64,000 nt of DNA, taken from positions 682,001-746,000 of the forward strand of contig NZ_MECJ01000033.1 in the NCBI RefSeq assembly GCF_014596475.1, given 5' to 3'. The notes beneath the pieces are model-generated. The model saw only the letters and a list, made by a program, of their open reading frames with translations. It did no database searches and had not been told where the DNA came from. Source of the stretch: Streptomyces sp. CBMA152 (GTDB lineage: Bacteria; Actinomycetota; Actinomycetes; Streptomycetales; Streptomycetaceae). The position numbers and the translations under genes are program-made. Positions 40,512 through 49,466 of this stretch are shown here, piece by piece. Each line of letters opens with the position of its first letter. Position 1 is the first letter of the stretch.

Positions 40512-43500
40512 GTGGCGGACTCGGGGGATTTCACGCAGCCGATCACCGGCGTGTACGAGAAGCTGATCACGCAGCAGGTGCAGGAGCAGATCGACAGCCT
40601 CACCAGCGACGGATGGAAGGCCGTCGACGCCGAGGTCAGCCAGGAGTCCTCGCCCCATGTGCTCGCGCGGTTCGTCGCCGCGGCCGTGCAGCGGAAGTTG
40701 CGGGAGCTTCCGCAGGACAGGCAGGTAGCCGCGGCCAACCACATCATGGCGTCGTTCTCCTCATTCGCCGCCGAAGGGCCCTCGCAGCCGGATGCCGTAT
40801 CCCCCAAGGATGCGGCATCGGCGCAGCCGAACACGGACCCCGAGGACGTCATCGTCGACGGCCCGCGCCAGCTGCTGGCCCTCGCCGAGCAGGAGGCGCC
40901 GGGTGTGTACGCGATGCGCCCGCTCACCCCGCTCTCCGAGACGGCTCTCATCACCAATGCGCCCGAAGACCCGAGCCTCGGCAGCGAGTTGCGGGCCGAG
41001 CTGGCCACGGCGGATCGCGTCGACCTGCTCTGCGCCTTCGTGAAGTGGTACGGACTTCGCGTCCTGGAGGACTCGCTGCGCGCCGCCAAGGAGCGCGGCG
41101 TACCCATCCGGGTCATCACGACGACCTATATGGGCGCCACCGACCGGCACGCCCTTGACCGGCTGGTGCGGGAGTTCGGCGCCGAGGTCCGGATCAACTA
41201 CGAGATCCGCTCCACCCGGCTGCACGCCAAGGCGTGGCTGTTCAGACGCAACACCGGCTTCGACACCGCGTACGTCGGCAGCTCCAACCTCTCCAAGGCC
41301 GCGCTCCTCGACGGCCTGGAGTGGAACGTACGACTGTCCTCGGTCGCCACCCGTGACGTCCTCAACAAGTTCGAGTCCACCTTCGACGCGTACTGGAGCA
41401 GCAGCGCGTTCGAGCCGTACGACCCGGATGCGGATGCTGCACGCTTGGACGAGGCGCTTGGTCTGGCGGGCGGCACCACCAGCTCAGGTGAGACGCGGAT
41501 CAGCCTCTCCGGGCTCGAAGTGCGCCCCTTCGCGCATCAGCGCGACATGCTGGAGCGGCTCACCATCGAGCGGGAGGTCCACGACCGGCACCGCAATCTG
41601 CTGGTGGCCGCGACCGGCACCGGCAAGACCGTCATGGCCGCACTGGACTACCGCGATCTGCTCCGCACCACGGGCAAGGACCTGCGACTGCTCTTCGTGG
41701 CGCACCGCAAGGAGATCCTCAAGCAGGCTCGGCGCACCTACCGCGAGGTCCTCGACGACGCTTCATTCGGGGAGCTCCTGCACAACGGGGAGCAGCCGAG
41801 CGAGTGGAAGCACGTCTTCGCCAGCGTCCAGTCGCTCACCGAGCAGCGCCTCGCACTGTTGAACCCGGCCCATTTCGACGTCATCGTCATCGACGAGTTC
41901 CACCATGCGACGGCGAACACCTACCGGCAGGTGATCGACCACTTCGCACCCGCGGAACTGCTCGGCCTGACGGCCACGCCCGAGCGTATGGACGGGCTGA
42001 ACGTCCAGGACGAATTCTTCGACGGCCGTATCGCCGCCGAAATGCGCCTGTGGGAGGCGTTGGACAACGATCTGCTGTGCCCGTTCCACTACTTCGGCAT
42101 TCCGGACGGCACCGACCTCAAGCAGCTCAGCTGGCAGAAGGGCTCGTACGACGTTGCCGAGCTGGGTGACGTCTACACCGGCAACCATGCTCGGGCCCGG
42201 CTGGTCGTGAAGGCCATACAGCAGAAGATCTCCCACCCGGAGTCCATGCGTGCGCTCGGATTCTGCGTGACCAAGGCGCACGCCCGCTTCATGGCCGGTT
42301 TCTTCCGCGATGCGGGCATCAAAGCCATCGCCCTCGACAGTGACTCGACCCCCTCCGAGCGGGACTCCGCGCTGGCCGCTCTGCGCAATGGCCCCCTCCA
42401 AGTCATCTTCTCGGTCGACCTGTTCAACGAAGGGCTCGACATCCCGGATGTCGACACCCTGCTGCTCCTGCGGCCGACGAACAGTGCGACGGTCTTCCTC
42501 CAGCAACTGGGCCGCGGCCTGCGCCGCACCCCGAACAAGCCAGTCCTGACCGTCCTCGACTTCATCGGTGAGCACCGCGCCGAATTCCGCTTCGAGGAGC
42601 AGTTCCGCGCCCTGACGAGCCTGTCGCGCAACCGACTGGTCGACAACCTGGAGCGCGACTTCCCGCAGCTCCCTTCCGGCTGCCAGATCATGCTTGAAGG
42701 CGTCGCCAAGGACATCGTCCTGGACAACGTCCGTACGCAGCTCAAGGCGGGTATCAAGGTCCTCGCCTCCGAGGTGAAGGACTTCGCCGAGCTGGGCCTG
42801 TCGGGCTATCTCACCGAGAGCCGCCGAGAAATCAAGGAGCTGTACAAGGGCTCCAACTCCTGGACGCGGATACTGCGTTACGCGAATCTCATCCCGGAGG
42901 ACGCACCGCCCGGCGAGGAGCAACTCCTCAAGCGCGTCCACGCGTTCCTGCACGCAGACGACCGCGAGCGCGTGGAGGCGTACACCCAGTTGCTGGAAGA
43001 CGACGCGCCCGCGTACGTCGAGCTGGACGTCAAGCACCAGGGCTATGCCCGCATGCTCTTCTTCAACCTGTGGGACAAGGCGGGCGGATTCTCCAGCTAC
43101 CAGGAGGGGTTCGACTCGCTCCGCGAGCAGGTCGCGCTGCGCAGTGAACTCCGCCAGGTGCTGGCGCACATCCACGAGCGCACGGACCACCTGCCGCTCG
43201 ACCTGACGGGTCCCCACCACGGGCTCCCCCTGAAGATCCATAGCTCGTACAACCGCTCGGAGATCCTGGCCGCCCTCGGCGTGGCCAAACTCGGCGGACA
43301 AATGCCGGGCTCGTTCGCGCAAGGCGTGGCATGGGTGGACGCCCTCAAGACGGACGCCCTGCTGATCACACTGGAGAAGAACGAGAAGGACTTCTCCCCG
43401 TCGATCCGGTACAAGGACTTCGCGCTGAGCCCCACGAAGTTTCACTGGGAGTCGCAGAGCACCACAGCGGCGAACTCGCCCACGGGCCGCCGCTACCAGA

Positions 43501-43703
43501 AGCATGTCGAGCAGGGCAGCCACGTGATGCTCTTCATGCGCCGCTACAAGGACAACGACATCGGCAAGTCCCAGCCGTGGATGCTGCTGGGTCCGGCAAC
43601 GTACGACGGGCATAAGGGAAGCAAGCCGATGGCCATAACGTGGCGTCTCCACAACGAACTGCCGGCGGACGTCTGGACGTATGCGCACATCGTGGCGAGC
43701 TGA
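40512..43703 (+). CDS. PLD nuclease - SF2 helicase - DUF3427 protein
   Basis: A 1063-residue protein. Residues about 150-300 form a phospholipase D-like nuclease (HAK 238-240 and GSSNLS 256-261). A superfamily 2 helicase follows: Walker A ATGTGKT (367-373), DEFH (461-464), TATP (487-490) and arginine finger motif QQLGRGLRR (about 680). A C-terminal DUF3427 region (about 760-1060) completes it. This architecture is found in mobile or defence contexts and in restriction-like helicases; a function against foreign DNA is inferred. GTG start after AGGGAGAGG. Confidence 0.82.
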   Translation: MADSGDFTQPITGVYEKLITQQVQEQIDSLTSDGWKAVDAEVSQESSPHVLARFVAAAVQRKLRELPQDRQVAAANHIMASFSSFAAEGPSQPDAVSPKDAASAQPNTDPEDVIVDGPRQLLALAEQEAPGVYAMRPLTPLSETALITNAPEDPSLGSELRAELATADRVDLLCAFVKWYGLRVLEDSLRAAKERGVPIRVITTTYMGATDRHALDRLVREFGAEVRINYEIRSTRLHAKAWLFRRNTGFDTAYVGSSNLSKAALLDGLEWNVRLSSVATRDVLNKFESTFDAYWSSSAFEPYDPDADAARLDEALGLAGGTTSSGETRISLSGLEVRPFAHQRDMLERLTIEREVHDRHRNLLVAATGTGKTVMAALDYRDLLRTTGKDLRLLFVAHRKEILKQARRTYREVLDDASFGELLHNGEQPSEWKHVFASVQSLTEQRLALLNPAHFDVIVIDEFHHATANTYRQVIDHFAPAELLGLTATPERMDGLNVQDEFFDGRIAAEMRLWEALDNDLLCPFHYFGIPDGTDLKQLSWQKGSYDVAELGDVYTGNHARARLVVKAIQQKISHPESMRALGFCVTKAHARFMAGFFRDAGIKAIALDSDSTPSERDSALAALRNGPLQVIFSVDLFNEGLDIPDVDTLLLLRPTNSATVFLQQLGRGLRRTPNKPVLTVLDFIGEHRAEFRFEEQFRALTSLSRNRLVDNLERDFPQLPSGCQIMLEGVAKDIVLDNVRTQLKAGIKVLASEVKDFAELGLSGYLTESRREIKELYKGSNSWTRILRYANLIPEDAPPGEEQLLKRVHAFLHADDRERVEAYTQLLEDDAPAYVELDVKHQGYARMLFFNLWDKAGGFSSYQEGFDSLREQVALRSELRQVLAHIHERTDHLPLDLTGPHHGLPLKIHSSYNRSEILAALGVAKLGGQMPGSFAQGVAWVDALKTDALLITLEKNEKDFSPSIRYKDFALSPTKFHWESQSTTAANSPTGRRYQKHVEQGSHVMLFMRRYKDNDIGKSQPWMLLGPATYDGHKGSKPMAITWRLHNELPADVWTYAHIVAS

Positions 43704-43719
43704 CGCAGCAACTCTGGCT

Positions 43720-44370
43720 TTATGGCGATTCGACTTCGCAGCGCACAAGGGCCTGGTCCAGCGTGACGCTCGGGTCGCAGCCGTGCGCTCGCAACCAGTC
43801 GAGGAGGTCGGCAAAGATCTGGATCGCGGCCTCCTCGGCAACCGCCACGCTGAAGGACGTGGCGTCCCCTCCGGCCGCATGGTTCTCCAAGTAGCAGTAC
43901 AACGAGAGCAGTTCCTCCGCCGTGTCGACTCCAAGCTCCCTGACGTGATCGTCTGCTGCTTGAAGCCCGGTGGTGAGCTCGCACCACGTCACCTTGGTGT
44001 CCGCGCGGAGGACAACGCCCCAGTGCGTCGCCACGGCGTCCACGATCGCCATCCCTCTGCCCGACTCCTCCCCCTCGGTGGCCGCGAGGAGGGTCGGCAG
44101 CGCCCGTACGTCCGGGTCAGTCACTTCGAGGCGTAGGGAGCCGCCGTTCATCGAGACCGCCAGGGTTGTCGGGGTGCCGGGGCCGACGTGGGTGATGACG
44201 TTCGTGACCAGTTCGGTTACGCACAGTTGGGCGGCGTCGATCATGTGCGGCAGGCCCCAGATGCCCAGGTGTAACCGCATCACGTTCCGCAGCCCGCTCA
44301 GCTCCTCAGGCTCCGCCAGGAACGGCAGATCCCACGGCTTTCTGCGGACTTTGAACCTGCATCCCGCCAT
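43720..44370 (-). CDS. ATP-binding protein (HATPase_c, RsbW-like) with a TTA codon
   Basis: A 216-residue protein. The GHKL ATP-binding domain (about 25-145) has the N box ELVTNVITHVG and G box region GRGMAIVDAV. A C-terminal helical segment of about 70 residues is unusual for RsbW-like anti-sigma kinases. Codon 33 is TTA (44274-44272), so expression may depend on bldA. Divergent from the XRE/DUF397 pair, with which it forms the typical Streptomyces regulatory trio. Confidence 0.8.
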   Translation of the reverse strand: MAGCRFKVRRKPWDLPFLAEPEELSGLRNVMRLHLGIWGLPHMIDAAQLCVTELVTNVITHVGPGTPTTLAVSMNGGSLRLEVTDPDVRALPTLLAATEGEESGRGMAIVDAVATHWGVVLRADTKVTWCELTTGLQAADDHVRELGVDTAEELLSLYCYLENHAAGGDATSFSVAVAEEAAIQIFADLLDWLRAHGCDPSVTLDQALVRCEVESP

Positions 44371-44424
44371 GCCATCACCCTCTCGGTCCCGCATCGGCGA
44401 TGGTGCGAGCATGGCAGCGCCCAT

Positions 44425-44449
44425 CCCGTCATGCAATTTGCACGACGGG
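44425..44449. promoter_or_regulatory. 25-bp palindromic operator between the ATPase and XRE genes
   Basis: CCCGTC (44425-44430) and GACGGG (44444-44449) flank a centre containing TGCAATTTGCA (44432-44442), itself nearly palindromic. It sits 55 bases from the ATPase start and 78 from the XRE start, as expected for a shared operator of the XRE protein. Confidence 0.65.
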
Positions 44450-44526
44450 ATTCCCACGATCGGGCGATTGGCAGGACGCCCCACTTCCGCAGAGACTGAA
44501 CGTCCGCTACAGCACATGGAGTTGAT

Positions 44527-45375
44527 GTGGCCGATTCCCCGACTGCTCGTCGCCGCCGACTGGCCATCGAGCTCAAGAAGCTGCGTGAGATCAGCCAGCT
44601 GACCTGCAACCAAGTCGGAGAGGCACTGAGCTGGAGTGGCTCCAAGGTCAACCGGTTGGAGACGGGCAGCGGCCGTGTTCAGCCCTCCGACGTCGATGCC
44701 CTGTGCCGCTTCTACGGCACCGGCGACGAACTGCGGGAACTCCTCATGGCGCTGGCCAAGGATTCGAAGTTGCGCGGCTGGTGGCAGGCGCACGGCACCG
44801 GAGTCCCGCGTTGGTTCGCCGGATACGTCGGCTTCGAGCAGGCGGCGTCGAGCCTGCGCCAGTACCAGTGCGAGTTCGTCCCGGGCCTGATGCAAACCCC
44901 GGAGTACATCGCGGAGTTGCATCTTGCCTCGAACCAGTTGCCTGCGGCGGATCTCGAACGGGCGGTGAAGGTCCGGGCGGAGCGGCAAAGCCTCCTCACC
45001 AAGGCGTCGGCACCCGACGCCTGGTTCATCGTTCACGAGAGCGTGCTGCGTCACGTCATCGGCGACCGCAAGCTGATGCATGACCAGCTCGAACGAATGC
45101 TCGCCGTGAGCGAGTTGGGAAACGTGACGTTGCAGGTACTGCCGTTCACCGCCGGGAGCTATCCCGCGACGGGCGCATTCACCATCCTCGGGTTCCCGGA
45201 ACAGGAGGATCCCGATCTGGTCTACCGAGACGGTCTGACCGATGCCACGTATCTGGAAACGCAGCATGATGTAGGGCAGTACACCAAGGCCTTCGACAAC
45301 CTTCGGGCTCTCGCGTCGAGCCCGTCTCGTTCAACTGCCTTGATCAGGCGCGTAATGGAGGAGCACTCGCGATGA
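44527..45375 (+). CDS. Scr1-type XRE regulator (HTH plus DUF5753)
   Basis: A 282-residue regulator: HTH at about 15-70 (LKKLREISQLTCNQVGEALS, SGSKVNRLETGSGRVQPSDV) and DUF5753 at about 95-275 (YQCEFVPGLMQTPEYIAELH, GDRKLMHDQLERML, DLVYRDGLTDATYLE). Such proteins pair with DUF397 partners. GTG start. ATGA overlap with the DUF397 gene. Confidence 0.85.
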   Translation: MADSPTARRRRLAIELKKLREISQLTCNQVGEALSWSGSKVNRLETGSGRVQPSDVDALCRFYGTGDELRELLMALAKDSKLRGWWQAHGTGVPRWFAGYVGFEQAASSLRQYQCEFVPGLMQTPEYIAELHLASNQLPAADLERAVKVRAERQSLLTKASAPDAWFIVHESVLRHVIGDRKLMHDQLERMLAVSELGNVTLQVLPFTAGSYPATGAFTILGFPEQEDPDLVYRDGLTDATYLETQHDVGQYTKAFDNLRALASSPSRSTALIRRVMEEHSR

Positions 45376-45596
45376 ACACCACACACTCTCCCAGCGACAT
45401 GCCGTGTGCCAGCACCGACGGAGAATGGTTCAAGAGCAGCTACAGCAACGGATCCGGCGGCGAGTGTGTCGAGGCCGCGTTCCTCGCGGGTGGGGCAGGT
45501 GTCCGGGACTCCAAGCGGCCCCACGGACCTCGCCTCACCTTCGCCGACCCCGCCTGGGCCGAGTTCGTCGGGGCGCTTCGGGCGGGGCGGATGTAG
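45372..45596 (+). CDS. DUF397 protein, partner of the XRE regulator
   Basis: A 74-residue protein with the diagnostic WFKSSYSNGSGGECVEAAF and GVRDSKRPHGPRLTF strings. In Streptomyces, DUF397 proteins (Scr2-like) bind and antagonise the XRE protein encoded just upstream. Its start overlaps the regulator's stop (ATGA), giving a fixed ratio of the two. Confidence 0.88.
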   Translation: MNTTHSPSDMPCASTDGEWFKSSYSNGSGGECVEAAFLAGGAGVRDSKRPHGPRLTFADPAWAEFVGALRAGRM

Positions 45597-45676
45597 CGGA
45601 CCGGATGCAGGTCGTCGGCGACCGCCGATTAGCCTCGGGACGGACAGTCCATACAGGGCAGGCGCAGGAGGCAGAC

Positions 45677-45979
45677 ATGGCGAAGGTTCCGGCAGCGGCT
45701 ATCGCGGCGGGTGGGCTTGTCGGGGGGTACGGGGTCGCGCGGTGGACCAAGAAGCGGCAGCTCGGTGGGGTCGCCCTCGCCGTCGCCGGGGCTCTCGCCG
45801 CGCGGGAGTGGAAGCAGGCCGCCGGGACCAAGGCCGCCGTCGGGCTCACCGCGGGTTACGTGGCCGCCTTCGCCGGGTCGCACCCGCTCGCCAAGAAGGT
45901 CGGCGCCTGGCCGTCCGTGTTCGCCGTGGCGGGTGGGGTTGCCGTGGCGTCCTGGGCCGTCACCCGGAAAAGTGCCTGA
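45677..45979 (+). CDS. Small hydrophobic membrane protein
   Basis: A 100-residue protein made of three to four short hydrophobic segments rich in Ala and Gly (AAIAAGGLVGGYGVARW, GVALAVAGALAA, SVFAVAGGVAVASWAV). ATG at 45677 after GGAGG. No known family; similar small membrane proteins are common in Streptomyces. Function unknown. Confidence 0.6.
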   Translation: MAKVPAAAIAAGGLVGGYGVARWTKKRQLGGVALAVAGALAAREWKQAAGTKAAVGLTAGYVAAFAGSHPLAKKVGAWPSVFAVAGGVAVASWAVTRKSA

Positions 45980-46294
45980 CCGAAACCGGGAACCATCTGA
46001 ACGTCGGATGCGACTCGTACGTACGTAGTGATGCAACTCCCCGCAGGGTGGCTGGGCGCGTGACGGTGCAGAGCAGGGACAGGACTGCGAGCGCGCGCCC
46101 AGCAGGGCCCCGCAGACATTCCCCTCCCGGGTGAGCCCGTTGGCCTCACCGCCGCCCGGCAGTCGAGTACCCGGGCAACCCTGGCGGCCCGGACCGCACG
46201 TACGGATCGGGAACACCGTCCGGGAAGCCGCAGACCTGCGCGCCCGGCACCGCGCGTCAGAGGCACCTACCCCGCGCCCAAAACCCGCCCCCCC
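45980..46294. other. Gene-free stretch with C-runs at its right edge
   Basis: Short frames exist on both strands but none has good codon bias, a ribosome site or a recognised product. At 46284-46311, runs of C on the plus strand (G on the minus) around the DUF445 stop codon could form a G-quadruplex in the minus-strand transcript. Confidence 0.4.
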
Positions 46295-47632
46295 CTACCC
46301 CCCCACCACCCGCGAAACCGTAAAGATCACCAACCCCGCCAACGCCCCCACCACCGTCCCGTTGATGCGGATGAACTGGAGGTCGCGGCCGATGTGGGCC
46401 TCGATCTTTCTCGATGTGTCCGTCGCGTCCCAGGACCTCACCGTGTCCGTGATCAGGGACGTGATCTCCGCGCGGTACGTCGAGACCACGTACGCCGCCG
46501 CGTCCTGGAGCCAGCCGTCGACCTTGGCCTGGAGGCGGGTGTCCGTGGAGAGGCGGGCGCCCAGGGCTAGCAGGGACGCGCGCGCCCGCAGGCGCAGCTC
46601 GCTGCGTTCGTCCTCCGCCGCCGCGATGATCATCGAGCGGACCGAGGACCACGCCGACGCGATCACGTCCTGGACCTCCGGGCGGGCCAGGACGTCCGAC
46701 TTCAGGCGCTCCACCCTCGCGCGCGTGTCCGTGTCCGACTGGAGGTCCGCCGCGAAGTCCGCCAGGAAGCGGTCCAGCGCCCCGCGCGCCGGATGCGTCG
46801 GCATGTCCCGCATCTCCGTGACGAAGCGCAGCAACTCCTTGTAGACGCGCTCGCCGACCTTCTTGTCGACGAAACGCGGGGTCCAGCCCGGCGCTCCGCC
46901 CTGCACCGCGTCCATCACCGAGTCCCCGTGCAGCACCAGCCAGTCGTGGGCGCGCGCGCAGACCAGGTCCACCACCCTGCGGTGGCCGCCGTCCGCGACC
47001 ACCTTCTCCAGGGTCTTGCCGATCCCCGGGGCGACCTCCGCCGCGTCCGCCCGGCGCGTGATCGCCTCGCCCACCACCGCCTGGACGTCCGAGTCCCGCA
47101 GCACCGTCAGCGCGCCCCGCAGCGCCGTCGCCAGCTCCGACGTCACCCGGTCCGCGTGCGCCGGCTCCGCCAGCCATGCGCCGAGCCTGCTGCCGATTCC
47201 CAGGGCTCCGAGGCGTGTACGAACCACGGATGGAGAAAGGAAGTTCTCGCCTACGAACGCGCCCAGCGACACTCCCAGCTGGTCCTTCTTGTTCGGGATG
47301 ATCGCCGTGTGCGGGATCGGGACGCCCAGCGGGTGGCGGAACAGGGCCGTCACCGCGAACCAGTCCGCCAGCGCGCCCACCATGCCCGCCTCGGCCGCGG
47401 CCGCCACATAGCCCGCCCAGGGGCCCGCGCCCGAGCGGTCCGCCCAGGTCGCCAGGGCGAAGATGAGCGCGACCAGGAGCAGCAGGCCCGTCGCCGTCGC
47501 CTTCATCCGGCGCACGCCCCGGCGCTTCTCCTCGTCCGCCTCCGTGTACGAGAACGGGGAGCCGAGCGGCCCCGCATCGGCCGGTCTCGGGCCGGCCGAC
47601 GCCGAGGCCGATGCCGCATCAGTACGTTCCAT
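46295..47632 (-). CDS. DUF445 membrane protein
   Basis: A 445-residue protein. TM helix at about 46-62 (LLLLVALIFALATWADR), a second near 70-90, a long helical domain (about 110-415: NKKDQLGVSLGAFVGENFLS, FLADFAADLQSDTDTRARVE), and a C-terminal TM (GTVVGALAGLVIFTV). DUF445 proteins (YjiN/YheB type) are conserved envelope proteins of unknown role. ATG at 47632; a GTG 30 bases earlier is possible. Confidence 0.8.
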   Translation of the reverse strand: MERTDAASASASAGPRPADAGPLGSPFSYTEADEEKRRGVRRMKATATGLLLLVALIFALATWADRSGAGPWAGYVAAAAEAGMVGALADWFAVTALFRHPLGVPIPHTAIIPNKKDQLGVSLGAFVGENFLSPSVVRTRLGALGIGSRLGAWLAEPAHADRVTSELATALRGALTVLRDSDVQAVVGEAITRRADAAEVAPGIGKTLEKVVADGGHRRVVDLVCARAHDWLVLHGDSVMDAVQGGAPGWTPRFVDKKVGERVYKELLRFVTEMRDMPTHPARGALDRFLADFAADLQSDTDTRARVERLKSDVLARPEVQDVIASAWSSVRSMIIAAAEDERSELRLRARASLLALGARLSTDTRLQAKVDGWLQDAAAYVVSTYRAEITSLITDTVRSWDATDTSRKIEAHIGRDLQFIRINGTVVGALAGLVIFTVSRVVGG

Positions 47633-47755
47633 CACTCCGCCCGTCCGCGCCGCGCGCACCACCCCGTACGCAATTGTCCCTACCTCAGGGACTCCCGGGA
47701 CGCACGTGGAGTTCCCGGCAGCACGTACACGGACAAGTGCAGCGAATCTCCGCTG

Positions 47756-48475
47756 TCAGCCCAGCTCCTTGCGCGGGCCCCCGCCCTCCACCTGGTCGCG
47801 ACCCGCCCCGCCCGACTCCCTGAGCTGGCGCTTCGCCGCCTTGCGGAGCTTTCGCTCCACCCCGATCCCGCCCATCAGCGCGAATCCGGTGATCGTCACG
47901 GTCGGTGAACCCGGCGTGCCGTCCCCCGTCGCCCGGTCGCCGAAACCGCCCATAAGGCCGAAACCTCGGACCCTGACCGTGAGCTCGGGCGGGACCGTCA
48001 CGCCCATGCCGCCCATGATCGTGAAGCAGCGGATCACCGTCTCGCGGGACTCGAAGCGGGCCTCGCGCAGATCGATCTCGCCGCCGCCCCACATCGCGAA
48101 CGCGGTGAACTTCGAGGCGATCGTCCACGTACCCCGGCGGCCGAATCCGCCCCAGAGCGCGAACGCACCCCGCGAGGTGGCCGTGCCGCCGATCCGCGAC
48201 GGCCAGTCGACCTCGACGGAACCCTCGCCGGAGGGCTTGTGCAAGGACACCGGAGCCGCCGCGCCACTGCCGCCCGGCGCCGGCAGGTCGCGCACCAGCG
48301 GCGCCAACTCCCCGTGCGTGCGCGCCTTGTAGGCCGCCTCCAAGCGCTCCTCGAACTCCTCCATGTCCAAGCGGCCCTCGGCCACCGCCTCCCGCAGCGC
48401 CTCGGCCACCCGCTCGCGCTCCGCGTCGGACGCACGCATCTCGGGAAACCCGGCCCCCGAAGGTTCACTCGTCAT
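47756..48475 (-). CDS. DUF1707 / DUF2154 (LiaF-like) protein
   Basis: A 239-residue protein. The N-terminal DUF1707 (about 12-65: MRASDAERERVAEALREAVA, EGRLDMEEFEERLEAAYKAR) is a SHOCT-like helical pair. The C-terminal part (about 95-215) has the repeating Gly/aromatic strands (FALWGGFGRRG, FAMWGGGEIDLREARF, FTIMGGMGVTVPPEL) of cell-wall-responsive LiaF-like domains. No membrane helix. Function in envelope sensing is inferred from family. Confidence 0.8.
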   Translation of the reverse strand: MTSEPSGAGFPEMRASDAERERVAEALREAVAEGRLDMEEFEERLEAAYKARTHGELAPLVRDLPAPGGSGAAAPVSLHKPSGEGSVEVDWPSRIGGTATSRGAFALWGGFGRRGTWTIASKFTAFAMWGGGEIDLREARFESRETVIRCFTIMGGMGVTVPPELTVRVRGFGLMGGFGDRATGDGTPGSPTVTITGFALMGGIGVERKLRKAAKRQLRESGGAGRDQVEGGGPRKELG

Positions 48476-48484
48476 GTCGCCAGC

Positions 48485-49465
48485 CTAATAAAGGCCCCGG
48501 TCCGCGTACATCCGAGCGATGACCGACTCGATGTCCGGCTCACGCACCGACAGGTCCACCAGCGGGTACTGTGCCGCGACCTGCGCCACCAGCGGCGCCG
48601 CCGAGGCCGTCGCCGGGAACGCCAGCCACTGGCGGGGGCCCTCGACCTTCACCACGCGCGCGTGGGGGACGTCGATGGGCGGGAGTTCGCGTTCCAGGTC
48701 GACCACCAGCGTCCGCTCGCTCTCCCCCACCTCGTGCAGCCCCGACAGCGCGCCCTCGTACACCAGACGGCCGTGGTCGATCACCATCACGCGCTTGCAG
48801 AGCTGCTCGATGTCGGTGAGGTCATGGGTGGTCAGCAGGACCGTCGTGCCGCGCTCGGCGTTCAGGTCGCTCAGGAACTCGCGCACCTTCGCCTTGCTCA
48901 CCACGTCCAGGCCGATCGTCGGCTCGTCCAGGTACAGCACGTCCGGGTCGTGCAGCAGCGCCGCCGCGATGTCGCCGCGCATCCGCTGACCGAGCGAGAG
49001 CTGACGTACGGGCACGTCCAACAGCTCGCCCAGATCGAGGAGTTCGACGCAGCGGTCCAGGTTCTCGCGGAAGCGGGCGTCCGGGATGCGGTACATGCGG
49101 TGGGCCAGGCGGTACGAGTCGTACAGCGGCAGGTCCCACCACAGCGTGGTGCGCTGGCCGAAGACCACACCGATCCGCTGGGCCAGGCGCGTGCGTTCGC
49201 GGGACGGGTCCAGGCCCGCCACCCGCACCCGGCCCGCGCTGGGCGTGAGGATGCCGGTGAGCATCTTGATGGTGGTGGACTTGCCGGCACCGTTCGGGCC
49301 GATGTAGCCGACCATCTCGCCGCGCGCGACCCGGAAACTGATCCCGTCGACCGCCCTGACCTGCTTCTTCTCCCGCTTCAACCGCCCACTCTTGCGGCGG
49401 ACCTCGAAGACCTTCTCGACGCCGTCGAGCTCGATGAGGTCCACATACGTGCCATCTGATTCCAT
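48485..49465 (-). CDS. ABC transporter ATP-binding protein (ABC-2 type exporter)
   Basis: A 326-residue ATPase: Walker A GPNGAGKST, signature LSLGQRMR, Walker B VLYLDEP, H-loop TTHDL. A conserved Lys/Arg-rich insert (RRKSGRLKREKKQ) before the core and a C-terminal domain of about 80 residues match those paired with DUF990-type permeases. It ends the three-gene exporter operon (permeases at 49467 and 50356). Confidence 0.83.
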   Translation of the reverse strand: MESDGTYVDLIELDGVEKVFEVRRKSGRLKREKKQVRAVDGISFRVARGEMVGYIGPNGAGKSTTIKMLTGILTPSAGRVRVAGLDPSRERTRLAQRIGVVFGQRTTLWWDLPLYDSYRLAHRMYRIPDARFRENLDRCVELLDLGELLDVPVRQLSLGQRMRGDIAAALLHDPDVLYLDEPTIGLDVVSKAKVREFLSDLNAERGTTVLLTTHDLTDIEQLCKRVMVIDHGRLVYEGALSGLHEVGESERTLVVDLERELPPIDVPHARVVKVEGPRQWLAFPATASAAPLVAQVAAQYPLVDLSVREPDIESVIARMYADRGLY

Positions 49466-49466
49466 G

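Noticed and set aside
41763..43934. 723-codon frame antisense to the helicase gene
   Set aside because: Shadow of the PLD-helicase gene; no ribosome site, domain or biased codon use of its own.
45980..46294. Possible small genes in the gap before DUF445
   Set aside because: Frames on both strands lack codon bias and initiation signals.
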